From positions 18,842 through 82,841 of the forward strand of contig JBLWUQ010000013.1 in the NCBI GenBank assembly GCA_048268845.1: a DNA stretch of 64,000 nucleotides, written 5' to 3'. The position numbers and the translations under genes are program-made. Under the pieces are notes generated by a model that was given only the letters and a program-made list of their open reading frames with translations, searched no databases and was not told the DNA's origin. Below, piece by piece: positions 1 through 10,699 of the stretch. The DNA is from Muriiphilus sp048268845. Lineage in GTDB: Bacteria > Pseudomonadota > Alphaproteobacteria > Rhodobacterales > Rhodobacteraceae. Numbering within the stretch: the stretch's first letter is position 1; each line of letters opens with the position of its first letter.

Positions 1-377
1 GGCCCCATCATCCGGCTCGACACCGGCAGGATGCGCACCCGGCCACCCTTGCCGGCGCGCACCAGAAGTGTTCCGATCCGCCGCGCCGGGTCGATGGTGT
101 GGGCCTCGATCTCGTCCCAGCCGGCATGCATCTCGCGCCCGGTGTTGAGGCAGACGGTGACGCCGCTGGCATCCACCTTGGCGACGTAGCGCCGCCGCCA
201 CAGCGCCACCACCACGTTGAGCCACAGCCCGGCCGCGAACCCCGCCAGCACCAGCCACAGCCACGACCCGCCCTGAAAGCCCAGCCAGACCGACAGCCCC
301 GCCGCGAGCGCGTAGGCGACGGCGTTGAACGCCATCGCGCGCCGCCGCGCGGGGGCCACTTCGAACACCTCGTCCAT
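1..377 (-). CDS. Partial small membrane protein, function unknown (3' end outside window)
   Basis: Reading leftward from ATG at 377 gives at least 125 residues with no stop before the window edge. The start MDEVFEVAPARRR is followed by a hydrophobic stretch (about residues 17-60, probably two membrane segments broken by a Gly-Gly-Ser turn) and then a soluble part of short beta-like strands containing GWDEIEAHTIDP, as in PH-like (bPH) domains of small membrane proteins. GAGGG lies just upstream of the start and overlaps the rpiA stop, so the gene is probably co-transcribed with rpiA. The bPH assignment is inference; I do not recognise a specific family. Confidence 0.6.
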   Translation of the reverse strand, partial: MDEVFEVAPARRRAMAFNAVAYALAAGLSVWLGFQGGSWLWLVLAGFAAGLWLNVVVALWRRRYVAKVDASGVTVCLNTGREMHAGWDEIEAHTIDPARRIGTLLVRAGKGGRVRILPVSSRMMG

Positions 378-386
378 CACAATCCC

Positions 387-1169
387 TCAGATATCGGCGA
401 AGATGTTGTCGGTCTCGGCGAACTCGATCCGACCTTCGTGGTGGCTGCCATCGTTGATGTCGATCACCTCGACCCGGCCATCCTGATGCCCGATCACCAC
501 CTTGTCGCAGATGTCGATGAACAGCCCGTTCTCGACCACGCCGGGGATCTGGTTCAGCACAAGGCTCAGCTTGCGCGGATCGCCGATGCGCTGCAGGTAG
601 AGGTCGACGATATGGTTGCCCTCGTCGGTGACATAGGGCGCCTGTCCGTTCATCCGGAGCGAGCCTGCATTGCCCAGCACGTCAAGGCTGCCAAGACTTT
701 CCTCGATCAGCGCCTTGGTGGTCTGCCAGCCGAACGGCACCACCTCGACCGGCAGCGGGAACGCACCCAGATGCTCGACCTGTTTGGAGGCATCGCTGAT
801 GACGATCATCATGTCGGAGGCCGTGGCGACGATCTTTTCCTGAAGCAGCGCGCCGCCGCCGCCCTTGATCAGGTTCAGATCGGCATCGAATTCGTCGGCC
901 CCGTCGATGGTGAGGTCGAGCCAGCGCGCCTCGTCGAGGCTCACCACCTTGACGCCGACCTGCCGCGCCAGTTCGGCGGTGCGGCTCGAGGTCGGAACCC
1001 CGGTGATCTTCAGCCCTTCCTCGCGGACCCGCTCGCCCAGGCAGCGCACCATCCAGGCGGCGGTCGAGCCGGTGCCCAGACCGACGCGCATTCCGTCCTC
1101 GACGAAATCGACGGCACGTTTGGCGGCTACGAATTTTGCGGTGTCGATCGGTGACAGGTTGGCAGACAT
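387..1169 (-). CDS. rpiA: Ribose-5-phosphate isomerase A
   Basis: This 260-aa protein interconverts ribose 5-phosphate and ribulose 5-phosphate in the non-oxidative pentose phosphate pathway. The RpiA signatures are all present: GLGTGSTA at residues 30-37 (phosphate binding), DGADEFD at 89-95 (catalytic acid) and KGGGGALLQEK at 102-112. I chose the ATG at 1169 (MSANLSPID) because the open frame upstream has no similarity to the family and the length then matches RpiA. A TATAAG hexamer about 35 bases upstream (1203-1208, minus sense) may be its -10 box. The downstream membrane gene starts 9 bases after the stop. Confidence 0.97.
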   Translation of the reverse strand: MSANLSPIDTAKFVAAKRAVDFVEDGMRVGLGTGSTAAWMVRCLGERVREEGLKITGVPTSSRTAELARQVGVKVVSLDEARWLDLTIDGADEFDADLNLIKGGGGALLQEKIVATASDMMIVISDASKQVEHLGAFPLPVEVVPFGWQTTKALIEESLGSLDVLGNAGSLRMNGQAPYVTDEGNHIVDLYLQRIGDPRKLSLVLNQIPGVVENGLFIDICDKVVIGHQDGRVEVIDINDGSHHEGRIEFAETDNIFADI

Positions 1170-1456
1170 CTCACGATTCCCCGGAACATCAAGGTTTCGC
1201 TGCTTATAGGAACAAACGGCCACGGGGGCGAGGGGCAAATCGGCCGGCGGCGGACGCGAAGTGGCACACCCGGTCGCATTGCACCCCGCGGTCCGGTTGA
1301 CTAAGTTCGCACCATGCCGATGCCCCGGACCTGTCGCAACGCCGGCACGGGCCGGGCCGCGTTCCCGCAAAGGCGAGGGACGGTTTGGCGCATGTGCCGG
1401 ATCCGCCCGCGCTGGCGCGCCGGATCGTCCGAGGCGCAGGAGTGAGGAAAACAGGC

Positions 1457-1810
1457 ATGACACGGGTTCTCTGGTTCGGACTAGGCTGGATAGCGGTGGC
1501 GCTGGGGCTGCTGGGCGTGGTGCTGCCGGGCTTGCCGACGACACCGTTCCTGCTGGCCGCGGCACTTTCCTTCAGCCGCTCGTCGCCCCGGATGCAGTTC
1601 TGGCTGGAGAACCACCCGCAATTCGGCCCGCCGATCCGCGACTGGGAGGATCGCGGCGCGATTTCGGCGCGGGCCAAGACGCTGGCGGTCGCGATGATGG
1701 GGCTGGTGTTCGCGATCAGCCTGGTGTTGGCTATGCCGGGCTGGGTGCTGGCGGTGCAAGCGGTCGGCATGGGCGGCGCGGCATTGTTCATCCTGACCCG
1801 GCCGGACTGA
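1457..1810 (+). CDS. DUF454 (YbaN-like) inner-membrane protein
   Basis: This 117-aa protein has an N-terminal membrane helix ending in the family-typical VLPGLPTTPF, a short cytoplasmic part (FSRSSPRMQFWLENHP ... ISARAK) and two further hydrophobic segments. These match the DUF454/YbaN family, whose role is unknown. The start is the ATG at 1457, preceded by AGGAGTGAGGAAA. The gene lies between the divergent rpiA and the co-oriented serine dehydratase gene. Confidence 0.85.
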   Translation: MTRVLWFGLGWIAVALGLLGVVLPGLPTTPFLLAAALSFSRSSPRMQFWLENHPQFGPPIRDWEDRGAISARAKTLAVAMMGLVFAISLVLAMPGWVLAVQAVGMGGAALFILTRPD

Positions 1811-1892
1811 TCGCGGCCACCAGAGGTCGTTTTCGGACTGCGCGCCGCGCCGATTTGCGGCAAGGTGGCACGACACAACCGGAGACGCGCGC

Positions 1893-3269
1893 ATGTTCCT
1901 GTCGGTATTCGAGCTGTTCAAGATCGGCATCGGCCCATCGTCCTCGCACACGATGGGGCCGATGGTGGCGGCGGCGCGGTTTCTCGACCGGCTGCGCGCC
2001 TCGAGCTTCACCGTCGCCGGGGTGCGCGCCGTGCTGCACGGCTCGCTCGCCTTCACCGGTGTTGGCCATGCCACCGACCGGGCGGTGATCCTTGGCCTGT
2101 CGGGGTTCGAGCCCGAGAGCTATGACGCGGAGGCTGCCGAGCGTGAACTGGCGCGGATCTTCACTGAAAATACCGTCACGCCCAAGGGTCTGCCGGTGCT
2201 GGCCTTCGATCCGGCCCGCGATCTGGTGTTCGACTACGACACCCACCTGCCCGGCCACCCCAACGGGCTGCGCCTGATGGCGGTCGACCGCGAGGGTGAC
2301 GTGATCGTGCAGGAGACCTATTTCTCGATCGGCGGCGGCTTCGTCGTGACCGATGCCGACCTCGCCGCAGCACCAACCGCGCCCACCGGCCCTTCGCCGC
2401 ACCCCTACCCGTTCGAGACCGCCGCCGAAATGCTCGCCATGGCGCAGGCATCGGGCCTGAGCATCGCCGAGATGAAACGCGCCAACGAGCGTGTCCACAA
2501 AAGCGCGACCGAGATCGACAAGGGCCTGATGCGGATCTGGCAGGTGATGGACGAGTGCATCGACCGGGGGCTGTCGGAGGGTGGTATCCTGCCCGGCGGG
2601 CTGGGGGTGAAGCGGCGGGCGCGCGCGATCCATGAAAAGCTGCGCGCCGAACAGGGGCTGAACATCGCCGCCCCGCATATCGCGAACGAATGGATGTCGG
2701 TCTATGCGATGGCGGTGAACGAGGTGAACGCGGCGGGCGGCCAGGTGGTGACGGCGCCGACCAATGGCGCGGCGGGCGTGGTGCCGGCGGTGATCCGCTA
2801 CTGGCTCGACCATGTGCCCGGCGCCGCGCGCTCGCGCGTGCCGGAGTTCCTGATGACGGCGGCCGCGATCGGCGGGGTGATCAAGCACAACGCCTCGATC
2901 TCAGGCGCCGAGGCCGGGTGCCAGGCCGAGGTCGGATCAGCCGCCGCGATGGCCGCTGCGGGCTTCGCGGCGGTGATGGGCGGCTCGCCCGAGCAGGTGG
3001 AAAACGCCGCCGAGATCGCGCTTGAGCATCACCTCGGCATGACCTGTGACCCTGTCAGGGGGCTGGTGCAGGTGCCCTGCATCGAGCGCAACGGGCTGGG
3101 CGCGATCAAGGCGGTCAGCGCCGCCGCACTGGCACTGCGCGGTGACGGCAGCCATTTCATGCCGCTCGACAATTGCATCAAGGCGATGTTCGAGACCGGC
3201 CGCGACATGAGCGAGAAGTATAAGGAGACCGCCCTTGGCGGCCTCGCGGTCAACGTTCCGAACTGCTGA
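1893..3269 (+). CDS. sdaA: L-serine dehydratase (L-serine ammonia-lyase), single-chain iron-sulfur type
   Basis: This 458-aa enzyme deaminates L-serine to pyruvate and ammonia. The N-terminal beta domain begins with FKIGIGPSSSHTMGPM (residues 9-24), the serine-dehydratase signature, and the alpha domain follows from about residue 180. Three cysteines expected to bind the oxygen-labile [4Fe-4S] cluster are visible at about residues 343 (AGCQAE), 385 (MTCDPV) and 396 (VPCIERN). The length fits the fused one-chain form. The 3' end overlaps the convergent thiamine pyrophosphokinase gene by 20 bases. Confidence 0.96.
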   Translation: MFLSVFELFKIGIGPSSSHTMGPMVAAARFLDRLRASSFTVAGVRAVLHGSLAFTGVGHATDRAVILGLSGFEPESYDAEAAERELARIFTENTVTPKGLPVLAFDPARDLVFDYDTHLPGHPNGLRLMAVDREGDVIVQETYFSIGGGFVVTDADLAAAPTAPTGPSPHPYPFETAAEMLAMAQASGLSIAEMKRANERVHKSATEIDKGLMRIWQVMDECIDRGLSEGGILPGGLGVKRRARAIHEKLRAEQGLNIAAPHIANEWMSVYAMAVNEVNAAGGQVVTAPTNGAAGVVPAVIRYWLDHVPGAARSRVPEFLMTAAAIGGVIKHNASISGAEAGCQAEVGSAAAMAAAGFAAVMGGSPEQVENAAEIALEHHLGMTCDPVRGLVQVPCIERNGLGAIKAVSAAALALRGDGSHFMPLDNCIKAMFETGRDMSEKYKETALGGLAVNVPNC

Positions 3270-3930
3270 GGGCGGCCATGGCGGCGGGCAAGGCCGCGCG
3301 CGGCAGGATCACCAACAGCCCCGGCGCGTCTGGCGTGACCTCGACCCGCTCCACCGCCGCGCGATTCGACGTGCCGATCCGGCCCCAGGGCGCCAGCCGC
3401 AACCCGTCGAGCGGCCAGACCAGCCCGGTCGCGGTGACGCTGACCTCGGCCATGGGAAACAGCGACACCCGCGTTCCGGGCGCAAGCTTCAAGGTCAGGC
3501 GTGCGGGCGCGTGGAAACAGATGTCCGGCCCGCCGACCAGAATGCAGCGCTTGTCGGGGTGGCGCACCAGCGCATTGTAGCAGGCCAGTTCATGATCCAG
3601 CCGCCCGCCCATGAACCCCACGCCCAGAATCAGCGGCGCATCGACATGGCGCAGCGCCTTTTCGAAATCGGTGGTTTCCTGCTCGGCGATCGCGATCAGC
3701 ATCGCCGGATCGAGCTCCGCGCGCGTCGCCTCGTCGAGGCTGTCCATGTCACCCACCACCAGACGCGGCACATGCCCCAGCGCCAGCGCCTGCCGCGCGG
3801 CCCCGTCGCAGGCGACCAGAATCGGCGCGAGTGTCAACATCTGCGAAACAATGCCGGCCCCAAGCTCACCGCCGCCCAGCAGGGTGACGTTGTCGGAAAA
3901 GTGTGAAAATCCGGCTTCCATTGGGCTCAT
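3250..3930 (-). CDS. Thiamine pyrophosphokinase (thiamine diphosphokinase)
   Basis: The protein (226 aa from ATG 3930) transfers pyrophosphate from ATP to thiamine to make thiamine diphosphate. It has the TPK catalytic-domain motifs: ACDGAA, VVGDMDSLD (metal and ATP-binding Asp residues), a QETTDFEKAL stretch and GGRLDHELA. A C-terminal beta sandwich that normally binds thiamine follows (SVTATGLVWPLDG ... GTSN). The start is uncertain: an in-frame ATG at 3957 would add nine residues, and one at 3921 would shorten the protein. Neither 3930 nor 3921 has a clear ribosome site. The gene converges on sdaA with a 20-base overlap. Confidence 0.9.
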   Translation of the reverse strand: MSPMEAGFSHFSDNVTLLGGGELGAGIVSQMLTLAPILVACDGAARQALALGHVPRLVVGDMDSLDEATRAELDPAMLIAIAEQETTDFEKALRHVDAPLILGVGFMGGRLDHELACYNALVRHPDKRCILVGGPDICFHAPARLTLKLAPGTRVSLFPMAEVSVTATGLVWPLDGLRLAPWGRIGTSNRAAVERVEVTPDAPGLLVILPRAALPAAMAALSSSER

Positions 3931-4080
3931 TGTTTCATATCTGGAGACAAACCACATTCCCGCCGCGAAAAAATACCGCTTAAATCGTGGTTTTGTTCAA
4001 TTCTGAGAGACATCGCATGGTAAAACATTTTTCGCAGTGGCTGGGTATGTAAATTTTGGCGGGCGGAAAGTGAGTGGGCC

Positions 4081-6105
4081 ATGGTGAACGCGAATAGAAT
4101 CCTGACGGTCTCGTACGGCACCTTCAGTTGCACGCTGGAGGGCTTTGACGAGCCGTTCTCGACGATGAAATCCATCGCGGAATATTTCCGCGATCTCGCG
4201 GCCGATGACCGCTATTTCGGGGCGGAACCGCCGACCCCGGATGCCGAAATGCTGCACCGAATCGCCGAACGCGAGATCCAGCGCCGGGTCGAGTCGCGCA
4301 TCAGCGAGACCGGTATCGTGCTGCGCCAGACCGATGAGGCGCCCGACCGCGCCAATCTCGCGCCGCCAGCCAGGGCCGAGGCGCCCGCCGCCGCGCCGAA
4401 GCCGGCCGAAGCGCCGGCCGAACCCGCCAGTTTCTCCGACAAGCTCCAACGCATCCGCGCCGTCGCCGCCCGCCCGGCCGAGCGTGGCGAATATGTCGAG
4501 GACGAGCAGGCCGAGGCGTTCTTTGTCGACACGCCGATCGAAACCGCCTTCGCGGATATCGACGAGGATGCGGCGGATGCAACCGCCGAGGTCGAGGAGC
4601 CCTTGGCTGCCGTGGCCGAGGCCGCGCCTGACGACGAGGTGCCCGCCGAGACGCTCGACGACACCACCGATCCGGCGGACTACGAGGCGCAGGCCTATGC
4701 GCCCGACGACGAGGACACCTTCGCCGGCGCGGCCGTGGTTCAGCCGGTCGCGGCCCGGCCCGCAGCGGCCCCGGCACCCGACACCGACGACGCCGCGATC
4801 AGCGCGGTTCTCGGCTCGCTCGGCCACCCGCCGGTGATGGAGGAAACCGACCCGCGCGCCGATCACGCGGTCGCGGACGACGCTCTGGACATGGACGCCA
4901 CCGAGGACGAGGACGACGACCTCTTCGCCGAGATGGAAGACGAGGCCGAGGACTGGGACGACGCCGACGATTGGGAAGACCTCGACGACGAGGACGACGA
5001 GGACGATGAACCCGCCATGACGGCGCAGGTCGAAATCTCCGCGGTCGCGATGAAGATCGAGATCGAGACGACCGACCGCGAAGACGACGCCGCGATCCAG
5101 CCGCGCCGCCCGGTCGCGCGGGTGATCAAGGTGCGCCGCGCCACCGCCGAGGAAGCCCGCCAGCCGATCGAGGTTCCCGGCGAAAGCACGCTGTCGGACG
5201 AGGACGAGGCGGAACTGGCGGCCGAACTGGCCGAAGTGCAGGCCGACGCCGAGCAGGAGGCAGCCGCCACCGATCCGCTCGCCATCGAGACCGACGAGCA
5301 GCCGGCCGACCGGATCGCGCCGCGCAAGGACCCGGTGCGCACCGCGTTTGACGATGTCGACATGTCCGAAACCGATGTCGCCATCGACCGCATACTGGAA
5401 AAGACCAACACGCAGTTGAAAAGCGGCGAGGCGACCCGCCGGCGCCCGGCTATCCAGCACCTCAAGGCGGCGGTTCAGGCCACCCGCGCCGACCGCGAGG
5501 CCGCCGGCGAGATTGTCGAGGACGACGATCCGCGCGATGCCTATCTCGAAGACCTCGCCCGCGTCGTGCGCCCGCGCCGCCCCGGCGCCGAGGGCGAGAC
5601 CGCCAGCCGCCGCATGGCGCCGCTGGTCCTGGTGTCCGAACAGCGCATCGACGAGCGCCGCGACGAACCCGCAGGCAAGGACCATGCCGAGGGTCGTGGC
5701 AAACCGGACACCACCCATCCGGTGCGCCCGCGCCGTGTGACCAAGGGCAACCTCGCCCTGTCGCCCGACCTGTCGCTGGTCGAGGACGCCGTTTCGGCGC
5801 AGGGCGACACGCCGGAACCCGCGCCGCTGATCGAGGGCTTTCGCCACTATCTCGAAGACAGCGATGTCGAGGGGACCGAGGAAATGTTCGAGGCGGCGCT
5901 GGCCTTCGTCACGCAGGAAGTCGGCCGCGCCAACGCCACCCGGCCGCAACTGATGACGCTGGTGATGAACGCATCCAGCGGCATCGGACGCGAGGACGCG
6001 CTGAACGCTTTCTCGGTATTGCTGCGTGACGGCCGGATCGAGCGGGTCAAGCGCGGCCAGTTTGTTCTGGGCGAGGCCAGCCGGTTCTTCGACCCGGACG
6101 AGTAA
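4081..6105 (+). CDS. Large acidic protein of unknown function with conserved-looking ends
   Basis: This 674-aa protein has three parts. Residues 1-75 look folded (RILTVSYGTFSCTLEG, then an amphipathic stretch ending EREIQRRVESRISE). Residues about 90-560 are a low-complexity Ala/Asp/Glu/Pro-rich linker with an extreme acidic run near 272-312 (alternating D and E with DW/EW pairs). The last 85 residues look folded again (HYLEDSDVEGTEEMFEAALAF, DALNAFSVLLRDGRIERVKRGQFVLGE), resembling a winged-helix end. There is no signal peptide or membrane helix. GC-rich third positions throughout support real coding. I know of no function. The architecture (two small domains on an acidic disordered tether) suggests a scaffold or DNA/RNA-mimic adaptor, which is inference. 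Confidence 0.85.
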   Translation: MVNANRILTVSYGTFSCTLEGFDEPFSTMKSIAEYFRDLAADDRYFGAEPPTPDAEMLHRIAEREIQRRVESRISETGIVLRQTDEAPDRANLAPPARAEAPAAAPKPAEAPAEPASFSDKLQRIRAVAARPAERGEYVEDEQAEAFFVDTPIETAFADIDEDAADATAEVEEPLAAVAEAAPDDEVPAETLDDTTDPADYEAQAYAPDDEDTFAGAAVVQPVAARPAAAPAPDTDDAAISAVLGSLGHPPVMEETDPRADHAVADDALDMDATEDEDDDLFAEMEDEAEDWDDADDWEDLDDEDDEDDEPAMTAQVEISAVAMKIEIETTDREDDAAIQPRRPVARVIKVRRATAEEARQPIEVPGESTLSDEDEAELAAELAEVQADAEQEAAATDPLAIETDEQPADRIAPRKDPVRTAFDDVDMSETDVAIDRILEKTNTQLKSGEATRRRPAIQHLKAAVQATRADREAAGEIVEDDDPRDAYLEDLARVVRPRRPGAEGETASRRMAPLVLVSEQRIDERRDEPAGKDHAEGRGKPDTTHPVRPRRVTKGNLALSPDLSLVEDAVSAQGDTPEPAPLIEGFRHYLEDSDVEGTEEMFEAALAFVTQEVGRANATRPQLMTLVMNASSGIGREDALNAFSVLLRDGRIERVKRGQFVLGEASRFFDPDE

Positions 6106-6162
6106 ACCGCCGGCCCGCTCCGCCGCTGCGGGCGGGCCGGAGGATCAAACCAGACGCGAGGC

Positions 6163-6182
6163 GGGGCCGGTCACTCGGCCCC
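6163..6182. terminator. GC-rich hairpin over the DUF2842 stop codon
   Basis: The stem GGGGCCG / CGGCCCC (6163-6169 and 6176-6182) closes a six-base loop and contains the DUF2842 stop codon. A second GC-rich inverted repeat, CCGGCCCGC / GCGGGCCGG, lies at about 6111-6140, directly after the acidic-protein gene. The two genes converge here. Neither stem has a clear T-tract, so the terminator role is inference. Confidence 0.5.
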
Positions 6183-6401
6183 GTCTTCGTTTTCAGGCTC
6201 GCCCCGCGCCACGCCGAGAAACAGCTTGCGCAGGGGCAGCATCCAGAGAAACCCGAGCAGGATGTAGAGGCCAAGCTCGACCAGGATCGGCGGGCGGTCG
6301 AACATCGCGACGATGCCGATGGCCAGCACGATATAGACCGGAAGCCCGACCAGAAGCACGAAGATGGCCCAGCGTTTGCGGGCTTTCAGCGACAGGGCCA
6401 T
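6171..6401 (-). CDS. DUF2842 small membrane protein
   Basis: This 76-aa protein has a basic start (MALSLKARKRWA) and two hydrophobic helices, LLVGLPVYIVLAIGIVAMF and ELGLYILLGFLWMLPL, followed by a short charged tail. That pattern matches the alphaproteobacterial DUF2842 family of unknown role. It starts 10 bases after the purA stop on the same strand, so the two genes are likely co-transcribed. Confidence 0.85.
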   Translation of the reverse strand: MALSLKARKRWAIFVLLVGLPVYIVLAIGIVAMFDRPPILVELGLYILLGFLWMLPLRKLFLGVARGEPENEDGAE

Positions 6402-6411
6402 GCGGTCCTCC

Positions 6412-7704
6412 TCAGTCGGCGAACGGGTCGGTGACGAGGATGGTATCCTCGCGCTCGGGGCTGGTCGAGAGCAGCGCCACCGGGCAGTCGATCAACTCCT
6501 CGACGCGGCGCACGTATTTCACCGCCGCCGCCGGCAGATCGGCCCAGCTGCGGGCACCCTCGGTCGATTCGCTCCAGCCTTCCAGCGTCTCGTAGACCGG
6601 CGTGACCCGTGCCTGCTGATCGGCGGCGGTCGGCAGATAGTCGAGGCGCTGGCCGTCCAGCTCGTAGCCGATGCAGATGTTCAGGGTCTCGAACCCGTCG
6701 AGCACGTCGAGCTTGGTCAGCGCGATGCCGTTCACCCCGGACGTGGCGCAGGTCTGGCGCACCAGCACCGCGTCGAACCAGCCGCAGCGGCGCTTGCGCC
6801 CGGTGACAGTGCCGAATTCGTGCCCGCGCTCGCCCAGACGCTGACCGTCGTCGTCGTGCAACTCGGTCGGAAACGGCCCCTCGCCGACGCGGGTGGTATA
6901 GGCCTTGACGATCCCCAGCACGAAGTCGATCGCCCCCGGCCCGACGCCGGTGCCGGTCGCGGCCTGCCCTGCGATCACGTTGGACGAGGTGACAAAGGGA
7001 TAGGTGCCGAAGTCGATGTCGAGCAATGCCCCTTGCGCGCCCTCGAACAGGATGCGCTTGCCCGCCTTGCGCTGCTCATTGAGCACCTTCCAGACCGGGG
7101 CCGCATATTCAAGGATCGCCGGCGCAATGGCGTTGAGGTCGGCGATCAGCGCATCGCGGTCGATCGCATCAAGCCCCAGACCGGAACGCAGCGCGTTATG
7201 GTGCACCAGTGCGCGGTCAACCCGCAGCGCCAGCGTCGCCGGATCGGCAAGGTCCGCCACCCGGATCACCCGGCGCCCGACCTTGTCCTCATAGCACGGC
7301 CCGATGCCGCGCCCGGTGGTGCCGATCTTGGCGACCGAGGCCTGACCCTCGCGCGCCCGGTCAAGTTCGCCGTGAAATGGCAGGATCAGGGGGGTATTCT
7401 CGGCGATCATCAGGGTTTCGGGGCTGATGACGACGCCCTGTTTGCGGATCGCCTCGATCTCGCGCACCAGGTGCCAGGGGTCGAGCACCACGCCGTTGCC
7501 GATCACGCTGAGCTTGCCGCCGCGCACCACGCCCGAGGGCAGCGCATTGAGCTTGAACACCTCGCCGTCGATCACCAGCGTATGCCCGGCATTGTGACCG
7601 CCCTGAAACCGGCAGATCACATCGGCCCGCTCGCTGAGCCAGTCAACGATCTTGCCTTTTCCCTCATCGCCCCACTGGGCGCCTACGACGACGACGTTGG
7701 CCAT
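6412..7704 (-). CDS. purA: Adenylosuccinate synthetase
   Basis: This 430-aa enzyme condenses IMP and aspartate with GTP in AMP synthesis. The start MANVVVVGAQWGDEGKGKIVD carries the GTP-binding signature, including the catalytic Asp of GDEGKGK. FQGGHNAGHT and GPCYEDKVGRR follow, and the C-terminal base-binding loop is present. I chose the ATG at 7704 because the longer open frame upstream has no family similarity. A TATACG hexamer at 7739-7744 (minus sense) is a possible -10 box. Confidence 0.97.
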   Translation of the reverse strand: MANVVVVGAQWGDEGKGKIVDWLSERADVICRFQGGHNAGHTLVIDGEVFKLNALPSGVVRGGKLSVIGNGVVLDPWHLVREIEAIRKQGVVISPETLMIAENTPLILPFHGELDRAREGQASVAKIGTTGRGIGPCYEDKVGRRVIRVADLADPATLALRVDRALVHHNALRSGLGLDAIDRDALIADLNAIAPAILEYAAPVWKVLNEQRKAGKRILFEGAQGALLDIDFGTYPFVTSSNVIAGQAATGTGVGPGAIDFVLGIVKAYTTRVGEGPFPTELHDDDGQRLGERGHEFGTVTGRKRRCGWFDAVLVRQTCATSGVNGIALTKLDVLDGFETLNICIGYELDGQRLDYLPTAADQQARVTPVYETLEGWSESTEGARSWADLPAAAVKYVRRVEELIDCPVALLSTSPEREDTILVTDPFAD

Positions 7705-7927
7705 GCGCAACTCCCGAACCCATGTCAAAACCGACGGACGTATAGCCGGGCGCGCGCCGGGGCGAAACCCCAAACTGCCTGCGGCATTGCCGTGGCGCCG
7801 ACGCTGATCCGGTTGTCGCCAGGATACCCGAGCGCCGTTCCCTGCCGGGTTTTTTCGTCTCGCCGCACTGGACAGGTGGCGCACCACGCGGCAATCCTGC
7901 GCCAATCGGGTCATGCACGAGGGGCAT

Positions 7928-8323
7928 ATGGGCGAGTTCTTGTTGCGTTGGGTCTTTGCCTTCCTGCTGCTGGCGGCGACCTACAATCCGACCGGGTTCA
8001 ATTTCGTGCGCTGGTCGATGGACAGCGGGCAATCGGTGTCGGTGCTGGTGCTGTCGGGGCTGGTGCTCCTGATCGGCTACATCATCTACCTGCGCGCCAC
8101 GCTGCGCTCGATCGGGCCGTTCGGCATGGTGCTGGTGCTGGCGCTTGTCGGGGCCATGTTGTGGGTCGCGCATGACCTTGGCTGGCTGAGTTTCCGCAAC
8201 CCGACATGGAACACCTGGATCGGGCTTTTCGCGCTCAGCCTGGTGCTTGGCGTCGGGCTCAGCTGGAGCCATGTGCGCCGCCGCCTGACGGGTCAGTCCG
8301 ACATGGACGATGTGGACGAATAG
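7928..8323 (+). CDS. DUF6524-like four-helix membrane protein
   Basis: This 131-aa protein has four evident membrane segments, starting with LLRWVFAFLLLAATYNPTG, and ends in an acidic tail (SDMDDVDE). The sequence fits the small DUF6524 family of proteobacterial inner-membrane proteins. I start at ATG 7928 because GAGGGG sits at a good distance before it; an in-frame ATG at 7913 would add five residues. The function is unknown. Confidence 0.75.
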   Translation: MGEFLLRWVFAFLLLAATYNPTGFNFVRWSMDSGQSVSVLVLSGLVLLIGYIIYLRATLRSIGPFGMVLVLALVGAMLWVAHDLGWLSFRNPTWNTWIGLFALSLVLGVGLSWSHVRRRLTGQSDMDDVDE

Positions 8324-8364
8324 CCGCGTGCCGGTCTATTTCCCGCAGCGGGCCCACAGAGGGG

Positions 8365-8393
8365 TTGCGAAGCCGGGCCAAGGCTTCTAGATA
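8365..8393 (+). promoter_or_regulatory. Probable sigma-70-type promoter of secG
   Basis: TTGCGA at 8365-8370 and TAGATA at 8388-8393 are separated by exactly 17 bases. Transcription would start near 8400, giving a leader of about 24 bases before the secG ATG. Confidence 0.6.
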
Positions 8394-8423
8394 CGCCCCG
8401 TCGCGCAAGCCGAAAGTCGCCCT

Positions 8424-8795
8424 ATGGAAAACGTCATCCTTGTCATCCACCTGCTGCTCGCGCTGGCGCTGATCGGCGTGGTGCTGCTGCAGCGCTCCGA
8501 AGGCGGCGGGCTTGGCATTGGCGGCGGCGGTGGCGGCGCGATATCGGCACGCGGCGCGGCTTCGGCACTGGGCAAGGTGACATGGGTGCTGGCGGCGGCC
8601 TTCCTGACCACCTCGATCACGCTGACAATCCTCTCGGCGCGCAGCGCGGCGACGGATTCGGTTGTCGACCGGGTGATCGAGCAGCCGGTCTCGCCGGATG
8701 CGGCCACGCCGGACGCGCCCGCAACCCCCGATGTCGGCGACCTGATGCCGCCGGTTCCGGGCAATGCGCCGGTGACGCCGCCGCGCGCGGACTGA
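8424..8795 (+). CDS. secG: Preprotein translocase subunit SecG
   Basis: This 123-aa protein is a SecYEG accessory subunit. It has two membrane helices: VILVIHLLLALALIGVVLLQ, and one after the glycine-rich SecG signature (EGGGLGIGGGGGG ... LGKVTWVLAAAFL). An Ala/Pro/Asp-rich tail follows, as is usual in alphaproteobacterial SecG. The gene sits upstream of pyrG on the same strand. Confidence 0.93.
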   Translation: MENVILVIHLLLALALIGVVLLQRSEGGGLGIGGGGGGAISARGAASALGKVTWVLAAAFLTTSITLTILSARSAATDSVVDRVIEQPVSPDAATPDAPATPDVGDLMPPVPGNAPVTPPRAD

Positions 8796-8876
8796 TCGGC
8801 AGGCCGGGCCAGCCCCGGCCACAACCACTACACTTTGAGGGACCGGAGAATTCCGCCTCATCATCTTGCGGTGCGG

Positions 8877-8906
8877 TTGCGCGCGGCCGGGAAACCGTGT
8901 TAGCCT
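8877..8906 (+). promoter_or_regulatory. Possible promoter of pyrG
   Basis: TTGCGC at 8877-8882 and TAGCCT at 8901-8906 are 18 bases apart within the 196-base secG-pyrG gap. A start near 8913 would give a leader of about 79 bases. The -10 box is a weak match. Confidence 0.4.
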
Positions 8907-8991
8907 GACCTCCCGTGATGATGCGGATTCGCGCCGATTCCCAAGGCACGATCAGGCATCGAAAAATAACGGTCACGGGGGCAGTCACCAC

Positions 8992-10638
<1,647 letters not shown>

Positions 10639-10699
10639 GCGCGCTTGCCCGATTGCGCCCTCGCCTCTACCCTCTCGCGAAAACCGGGGAGATTACGGG

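Noticed and set aside
3997..5949. Minus-strand open frame (650 aa) opposite the acidic protein gene
   Set aside because: Its Arg/Gly/Val/Leu repeats mirror the Asp/Glu/Ala codons of the plus-strand gene, whose start, ends and third-position bias are better.
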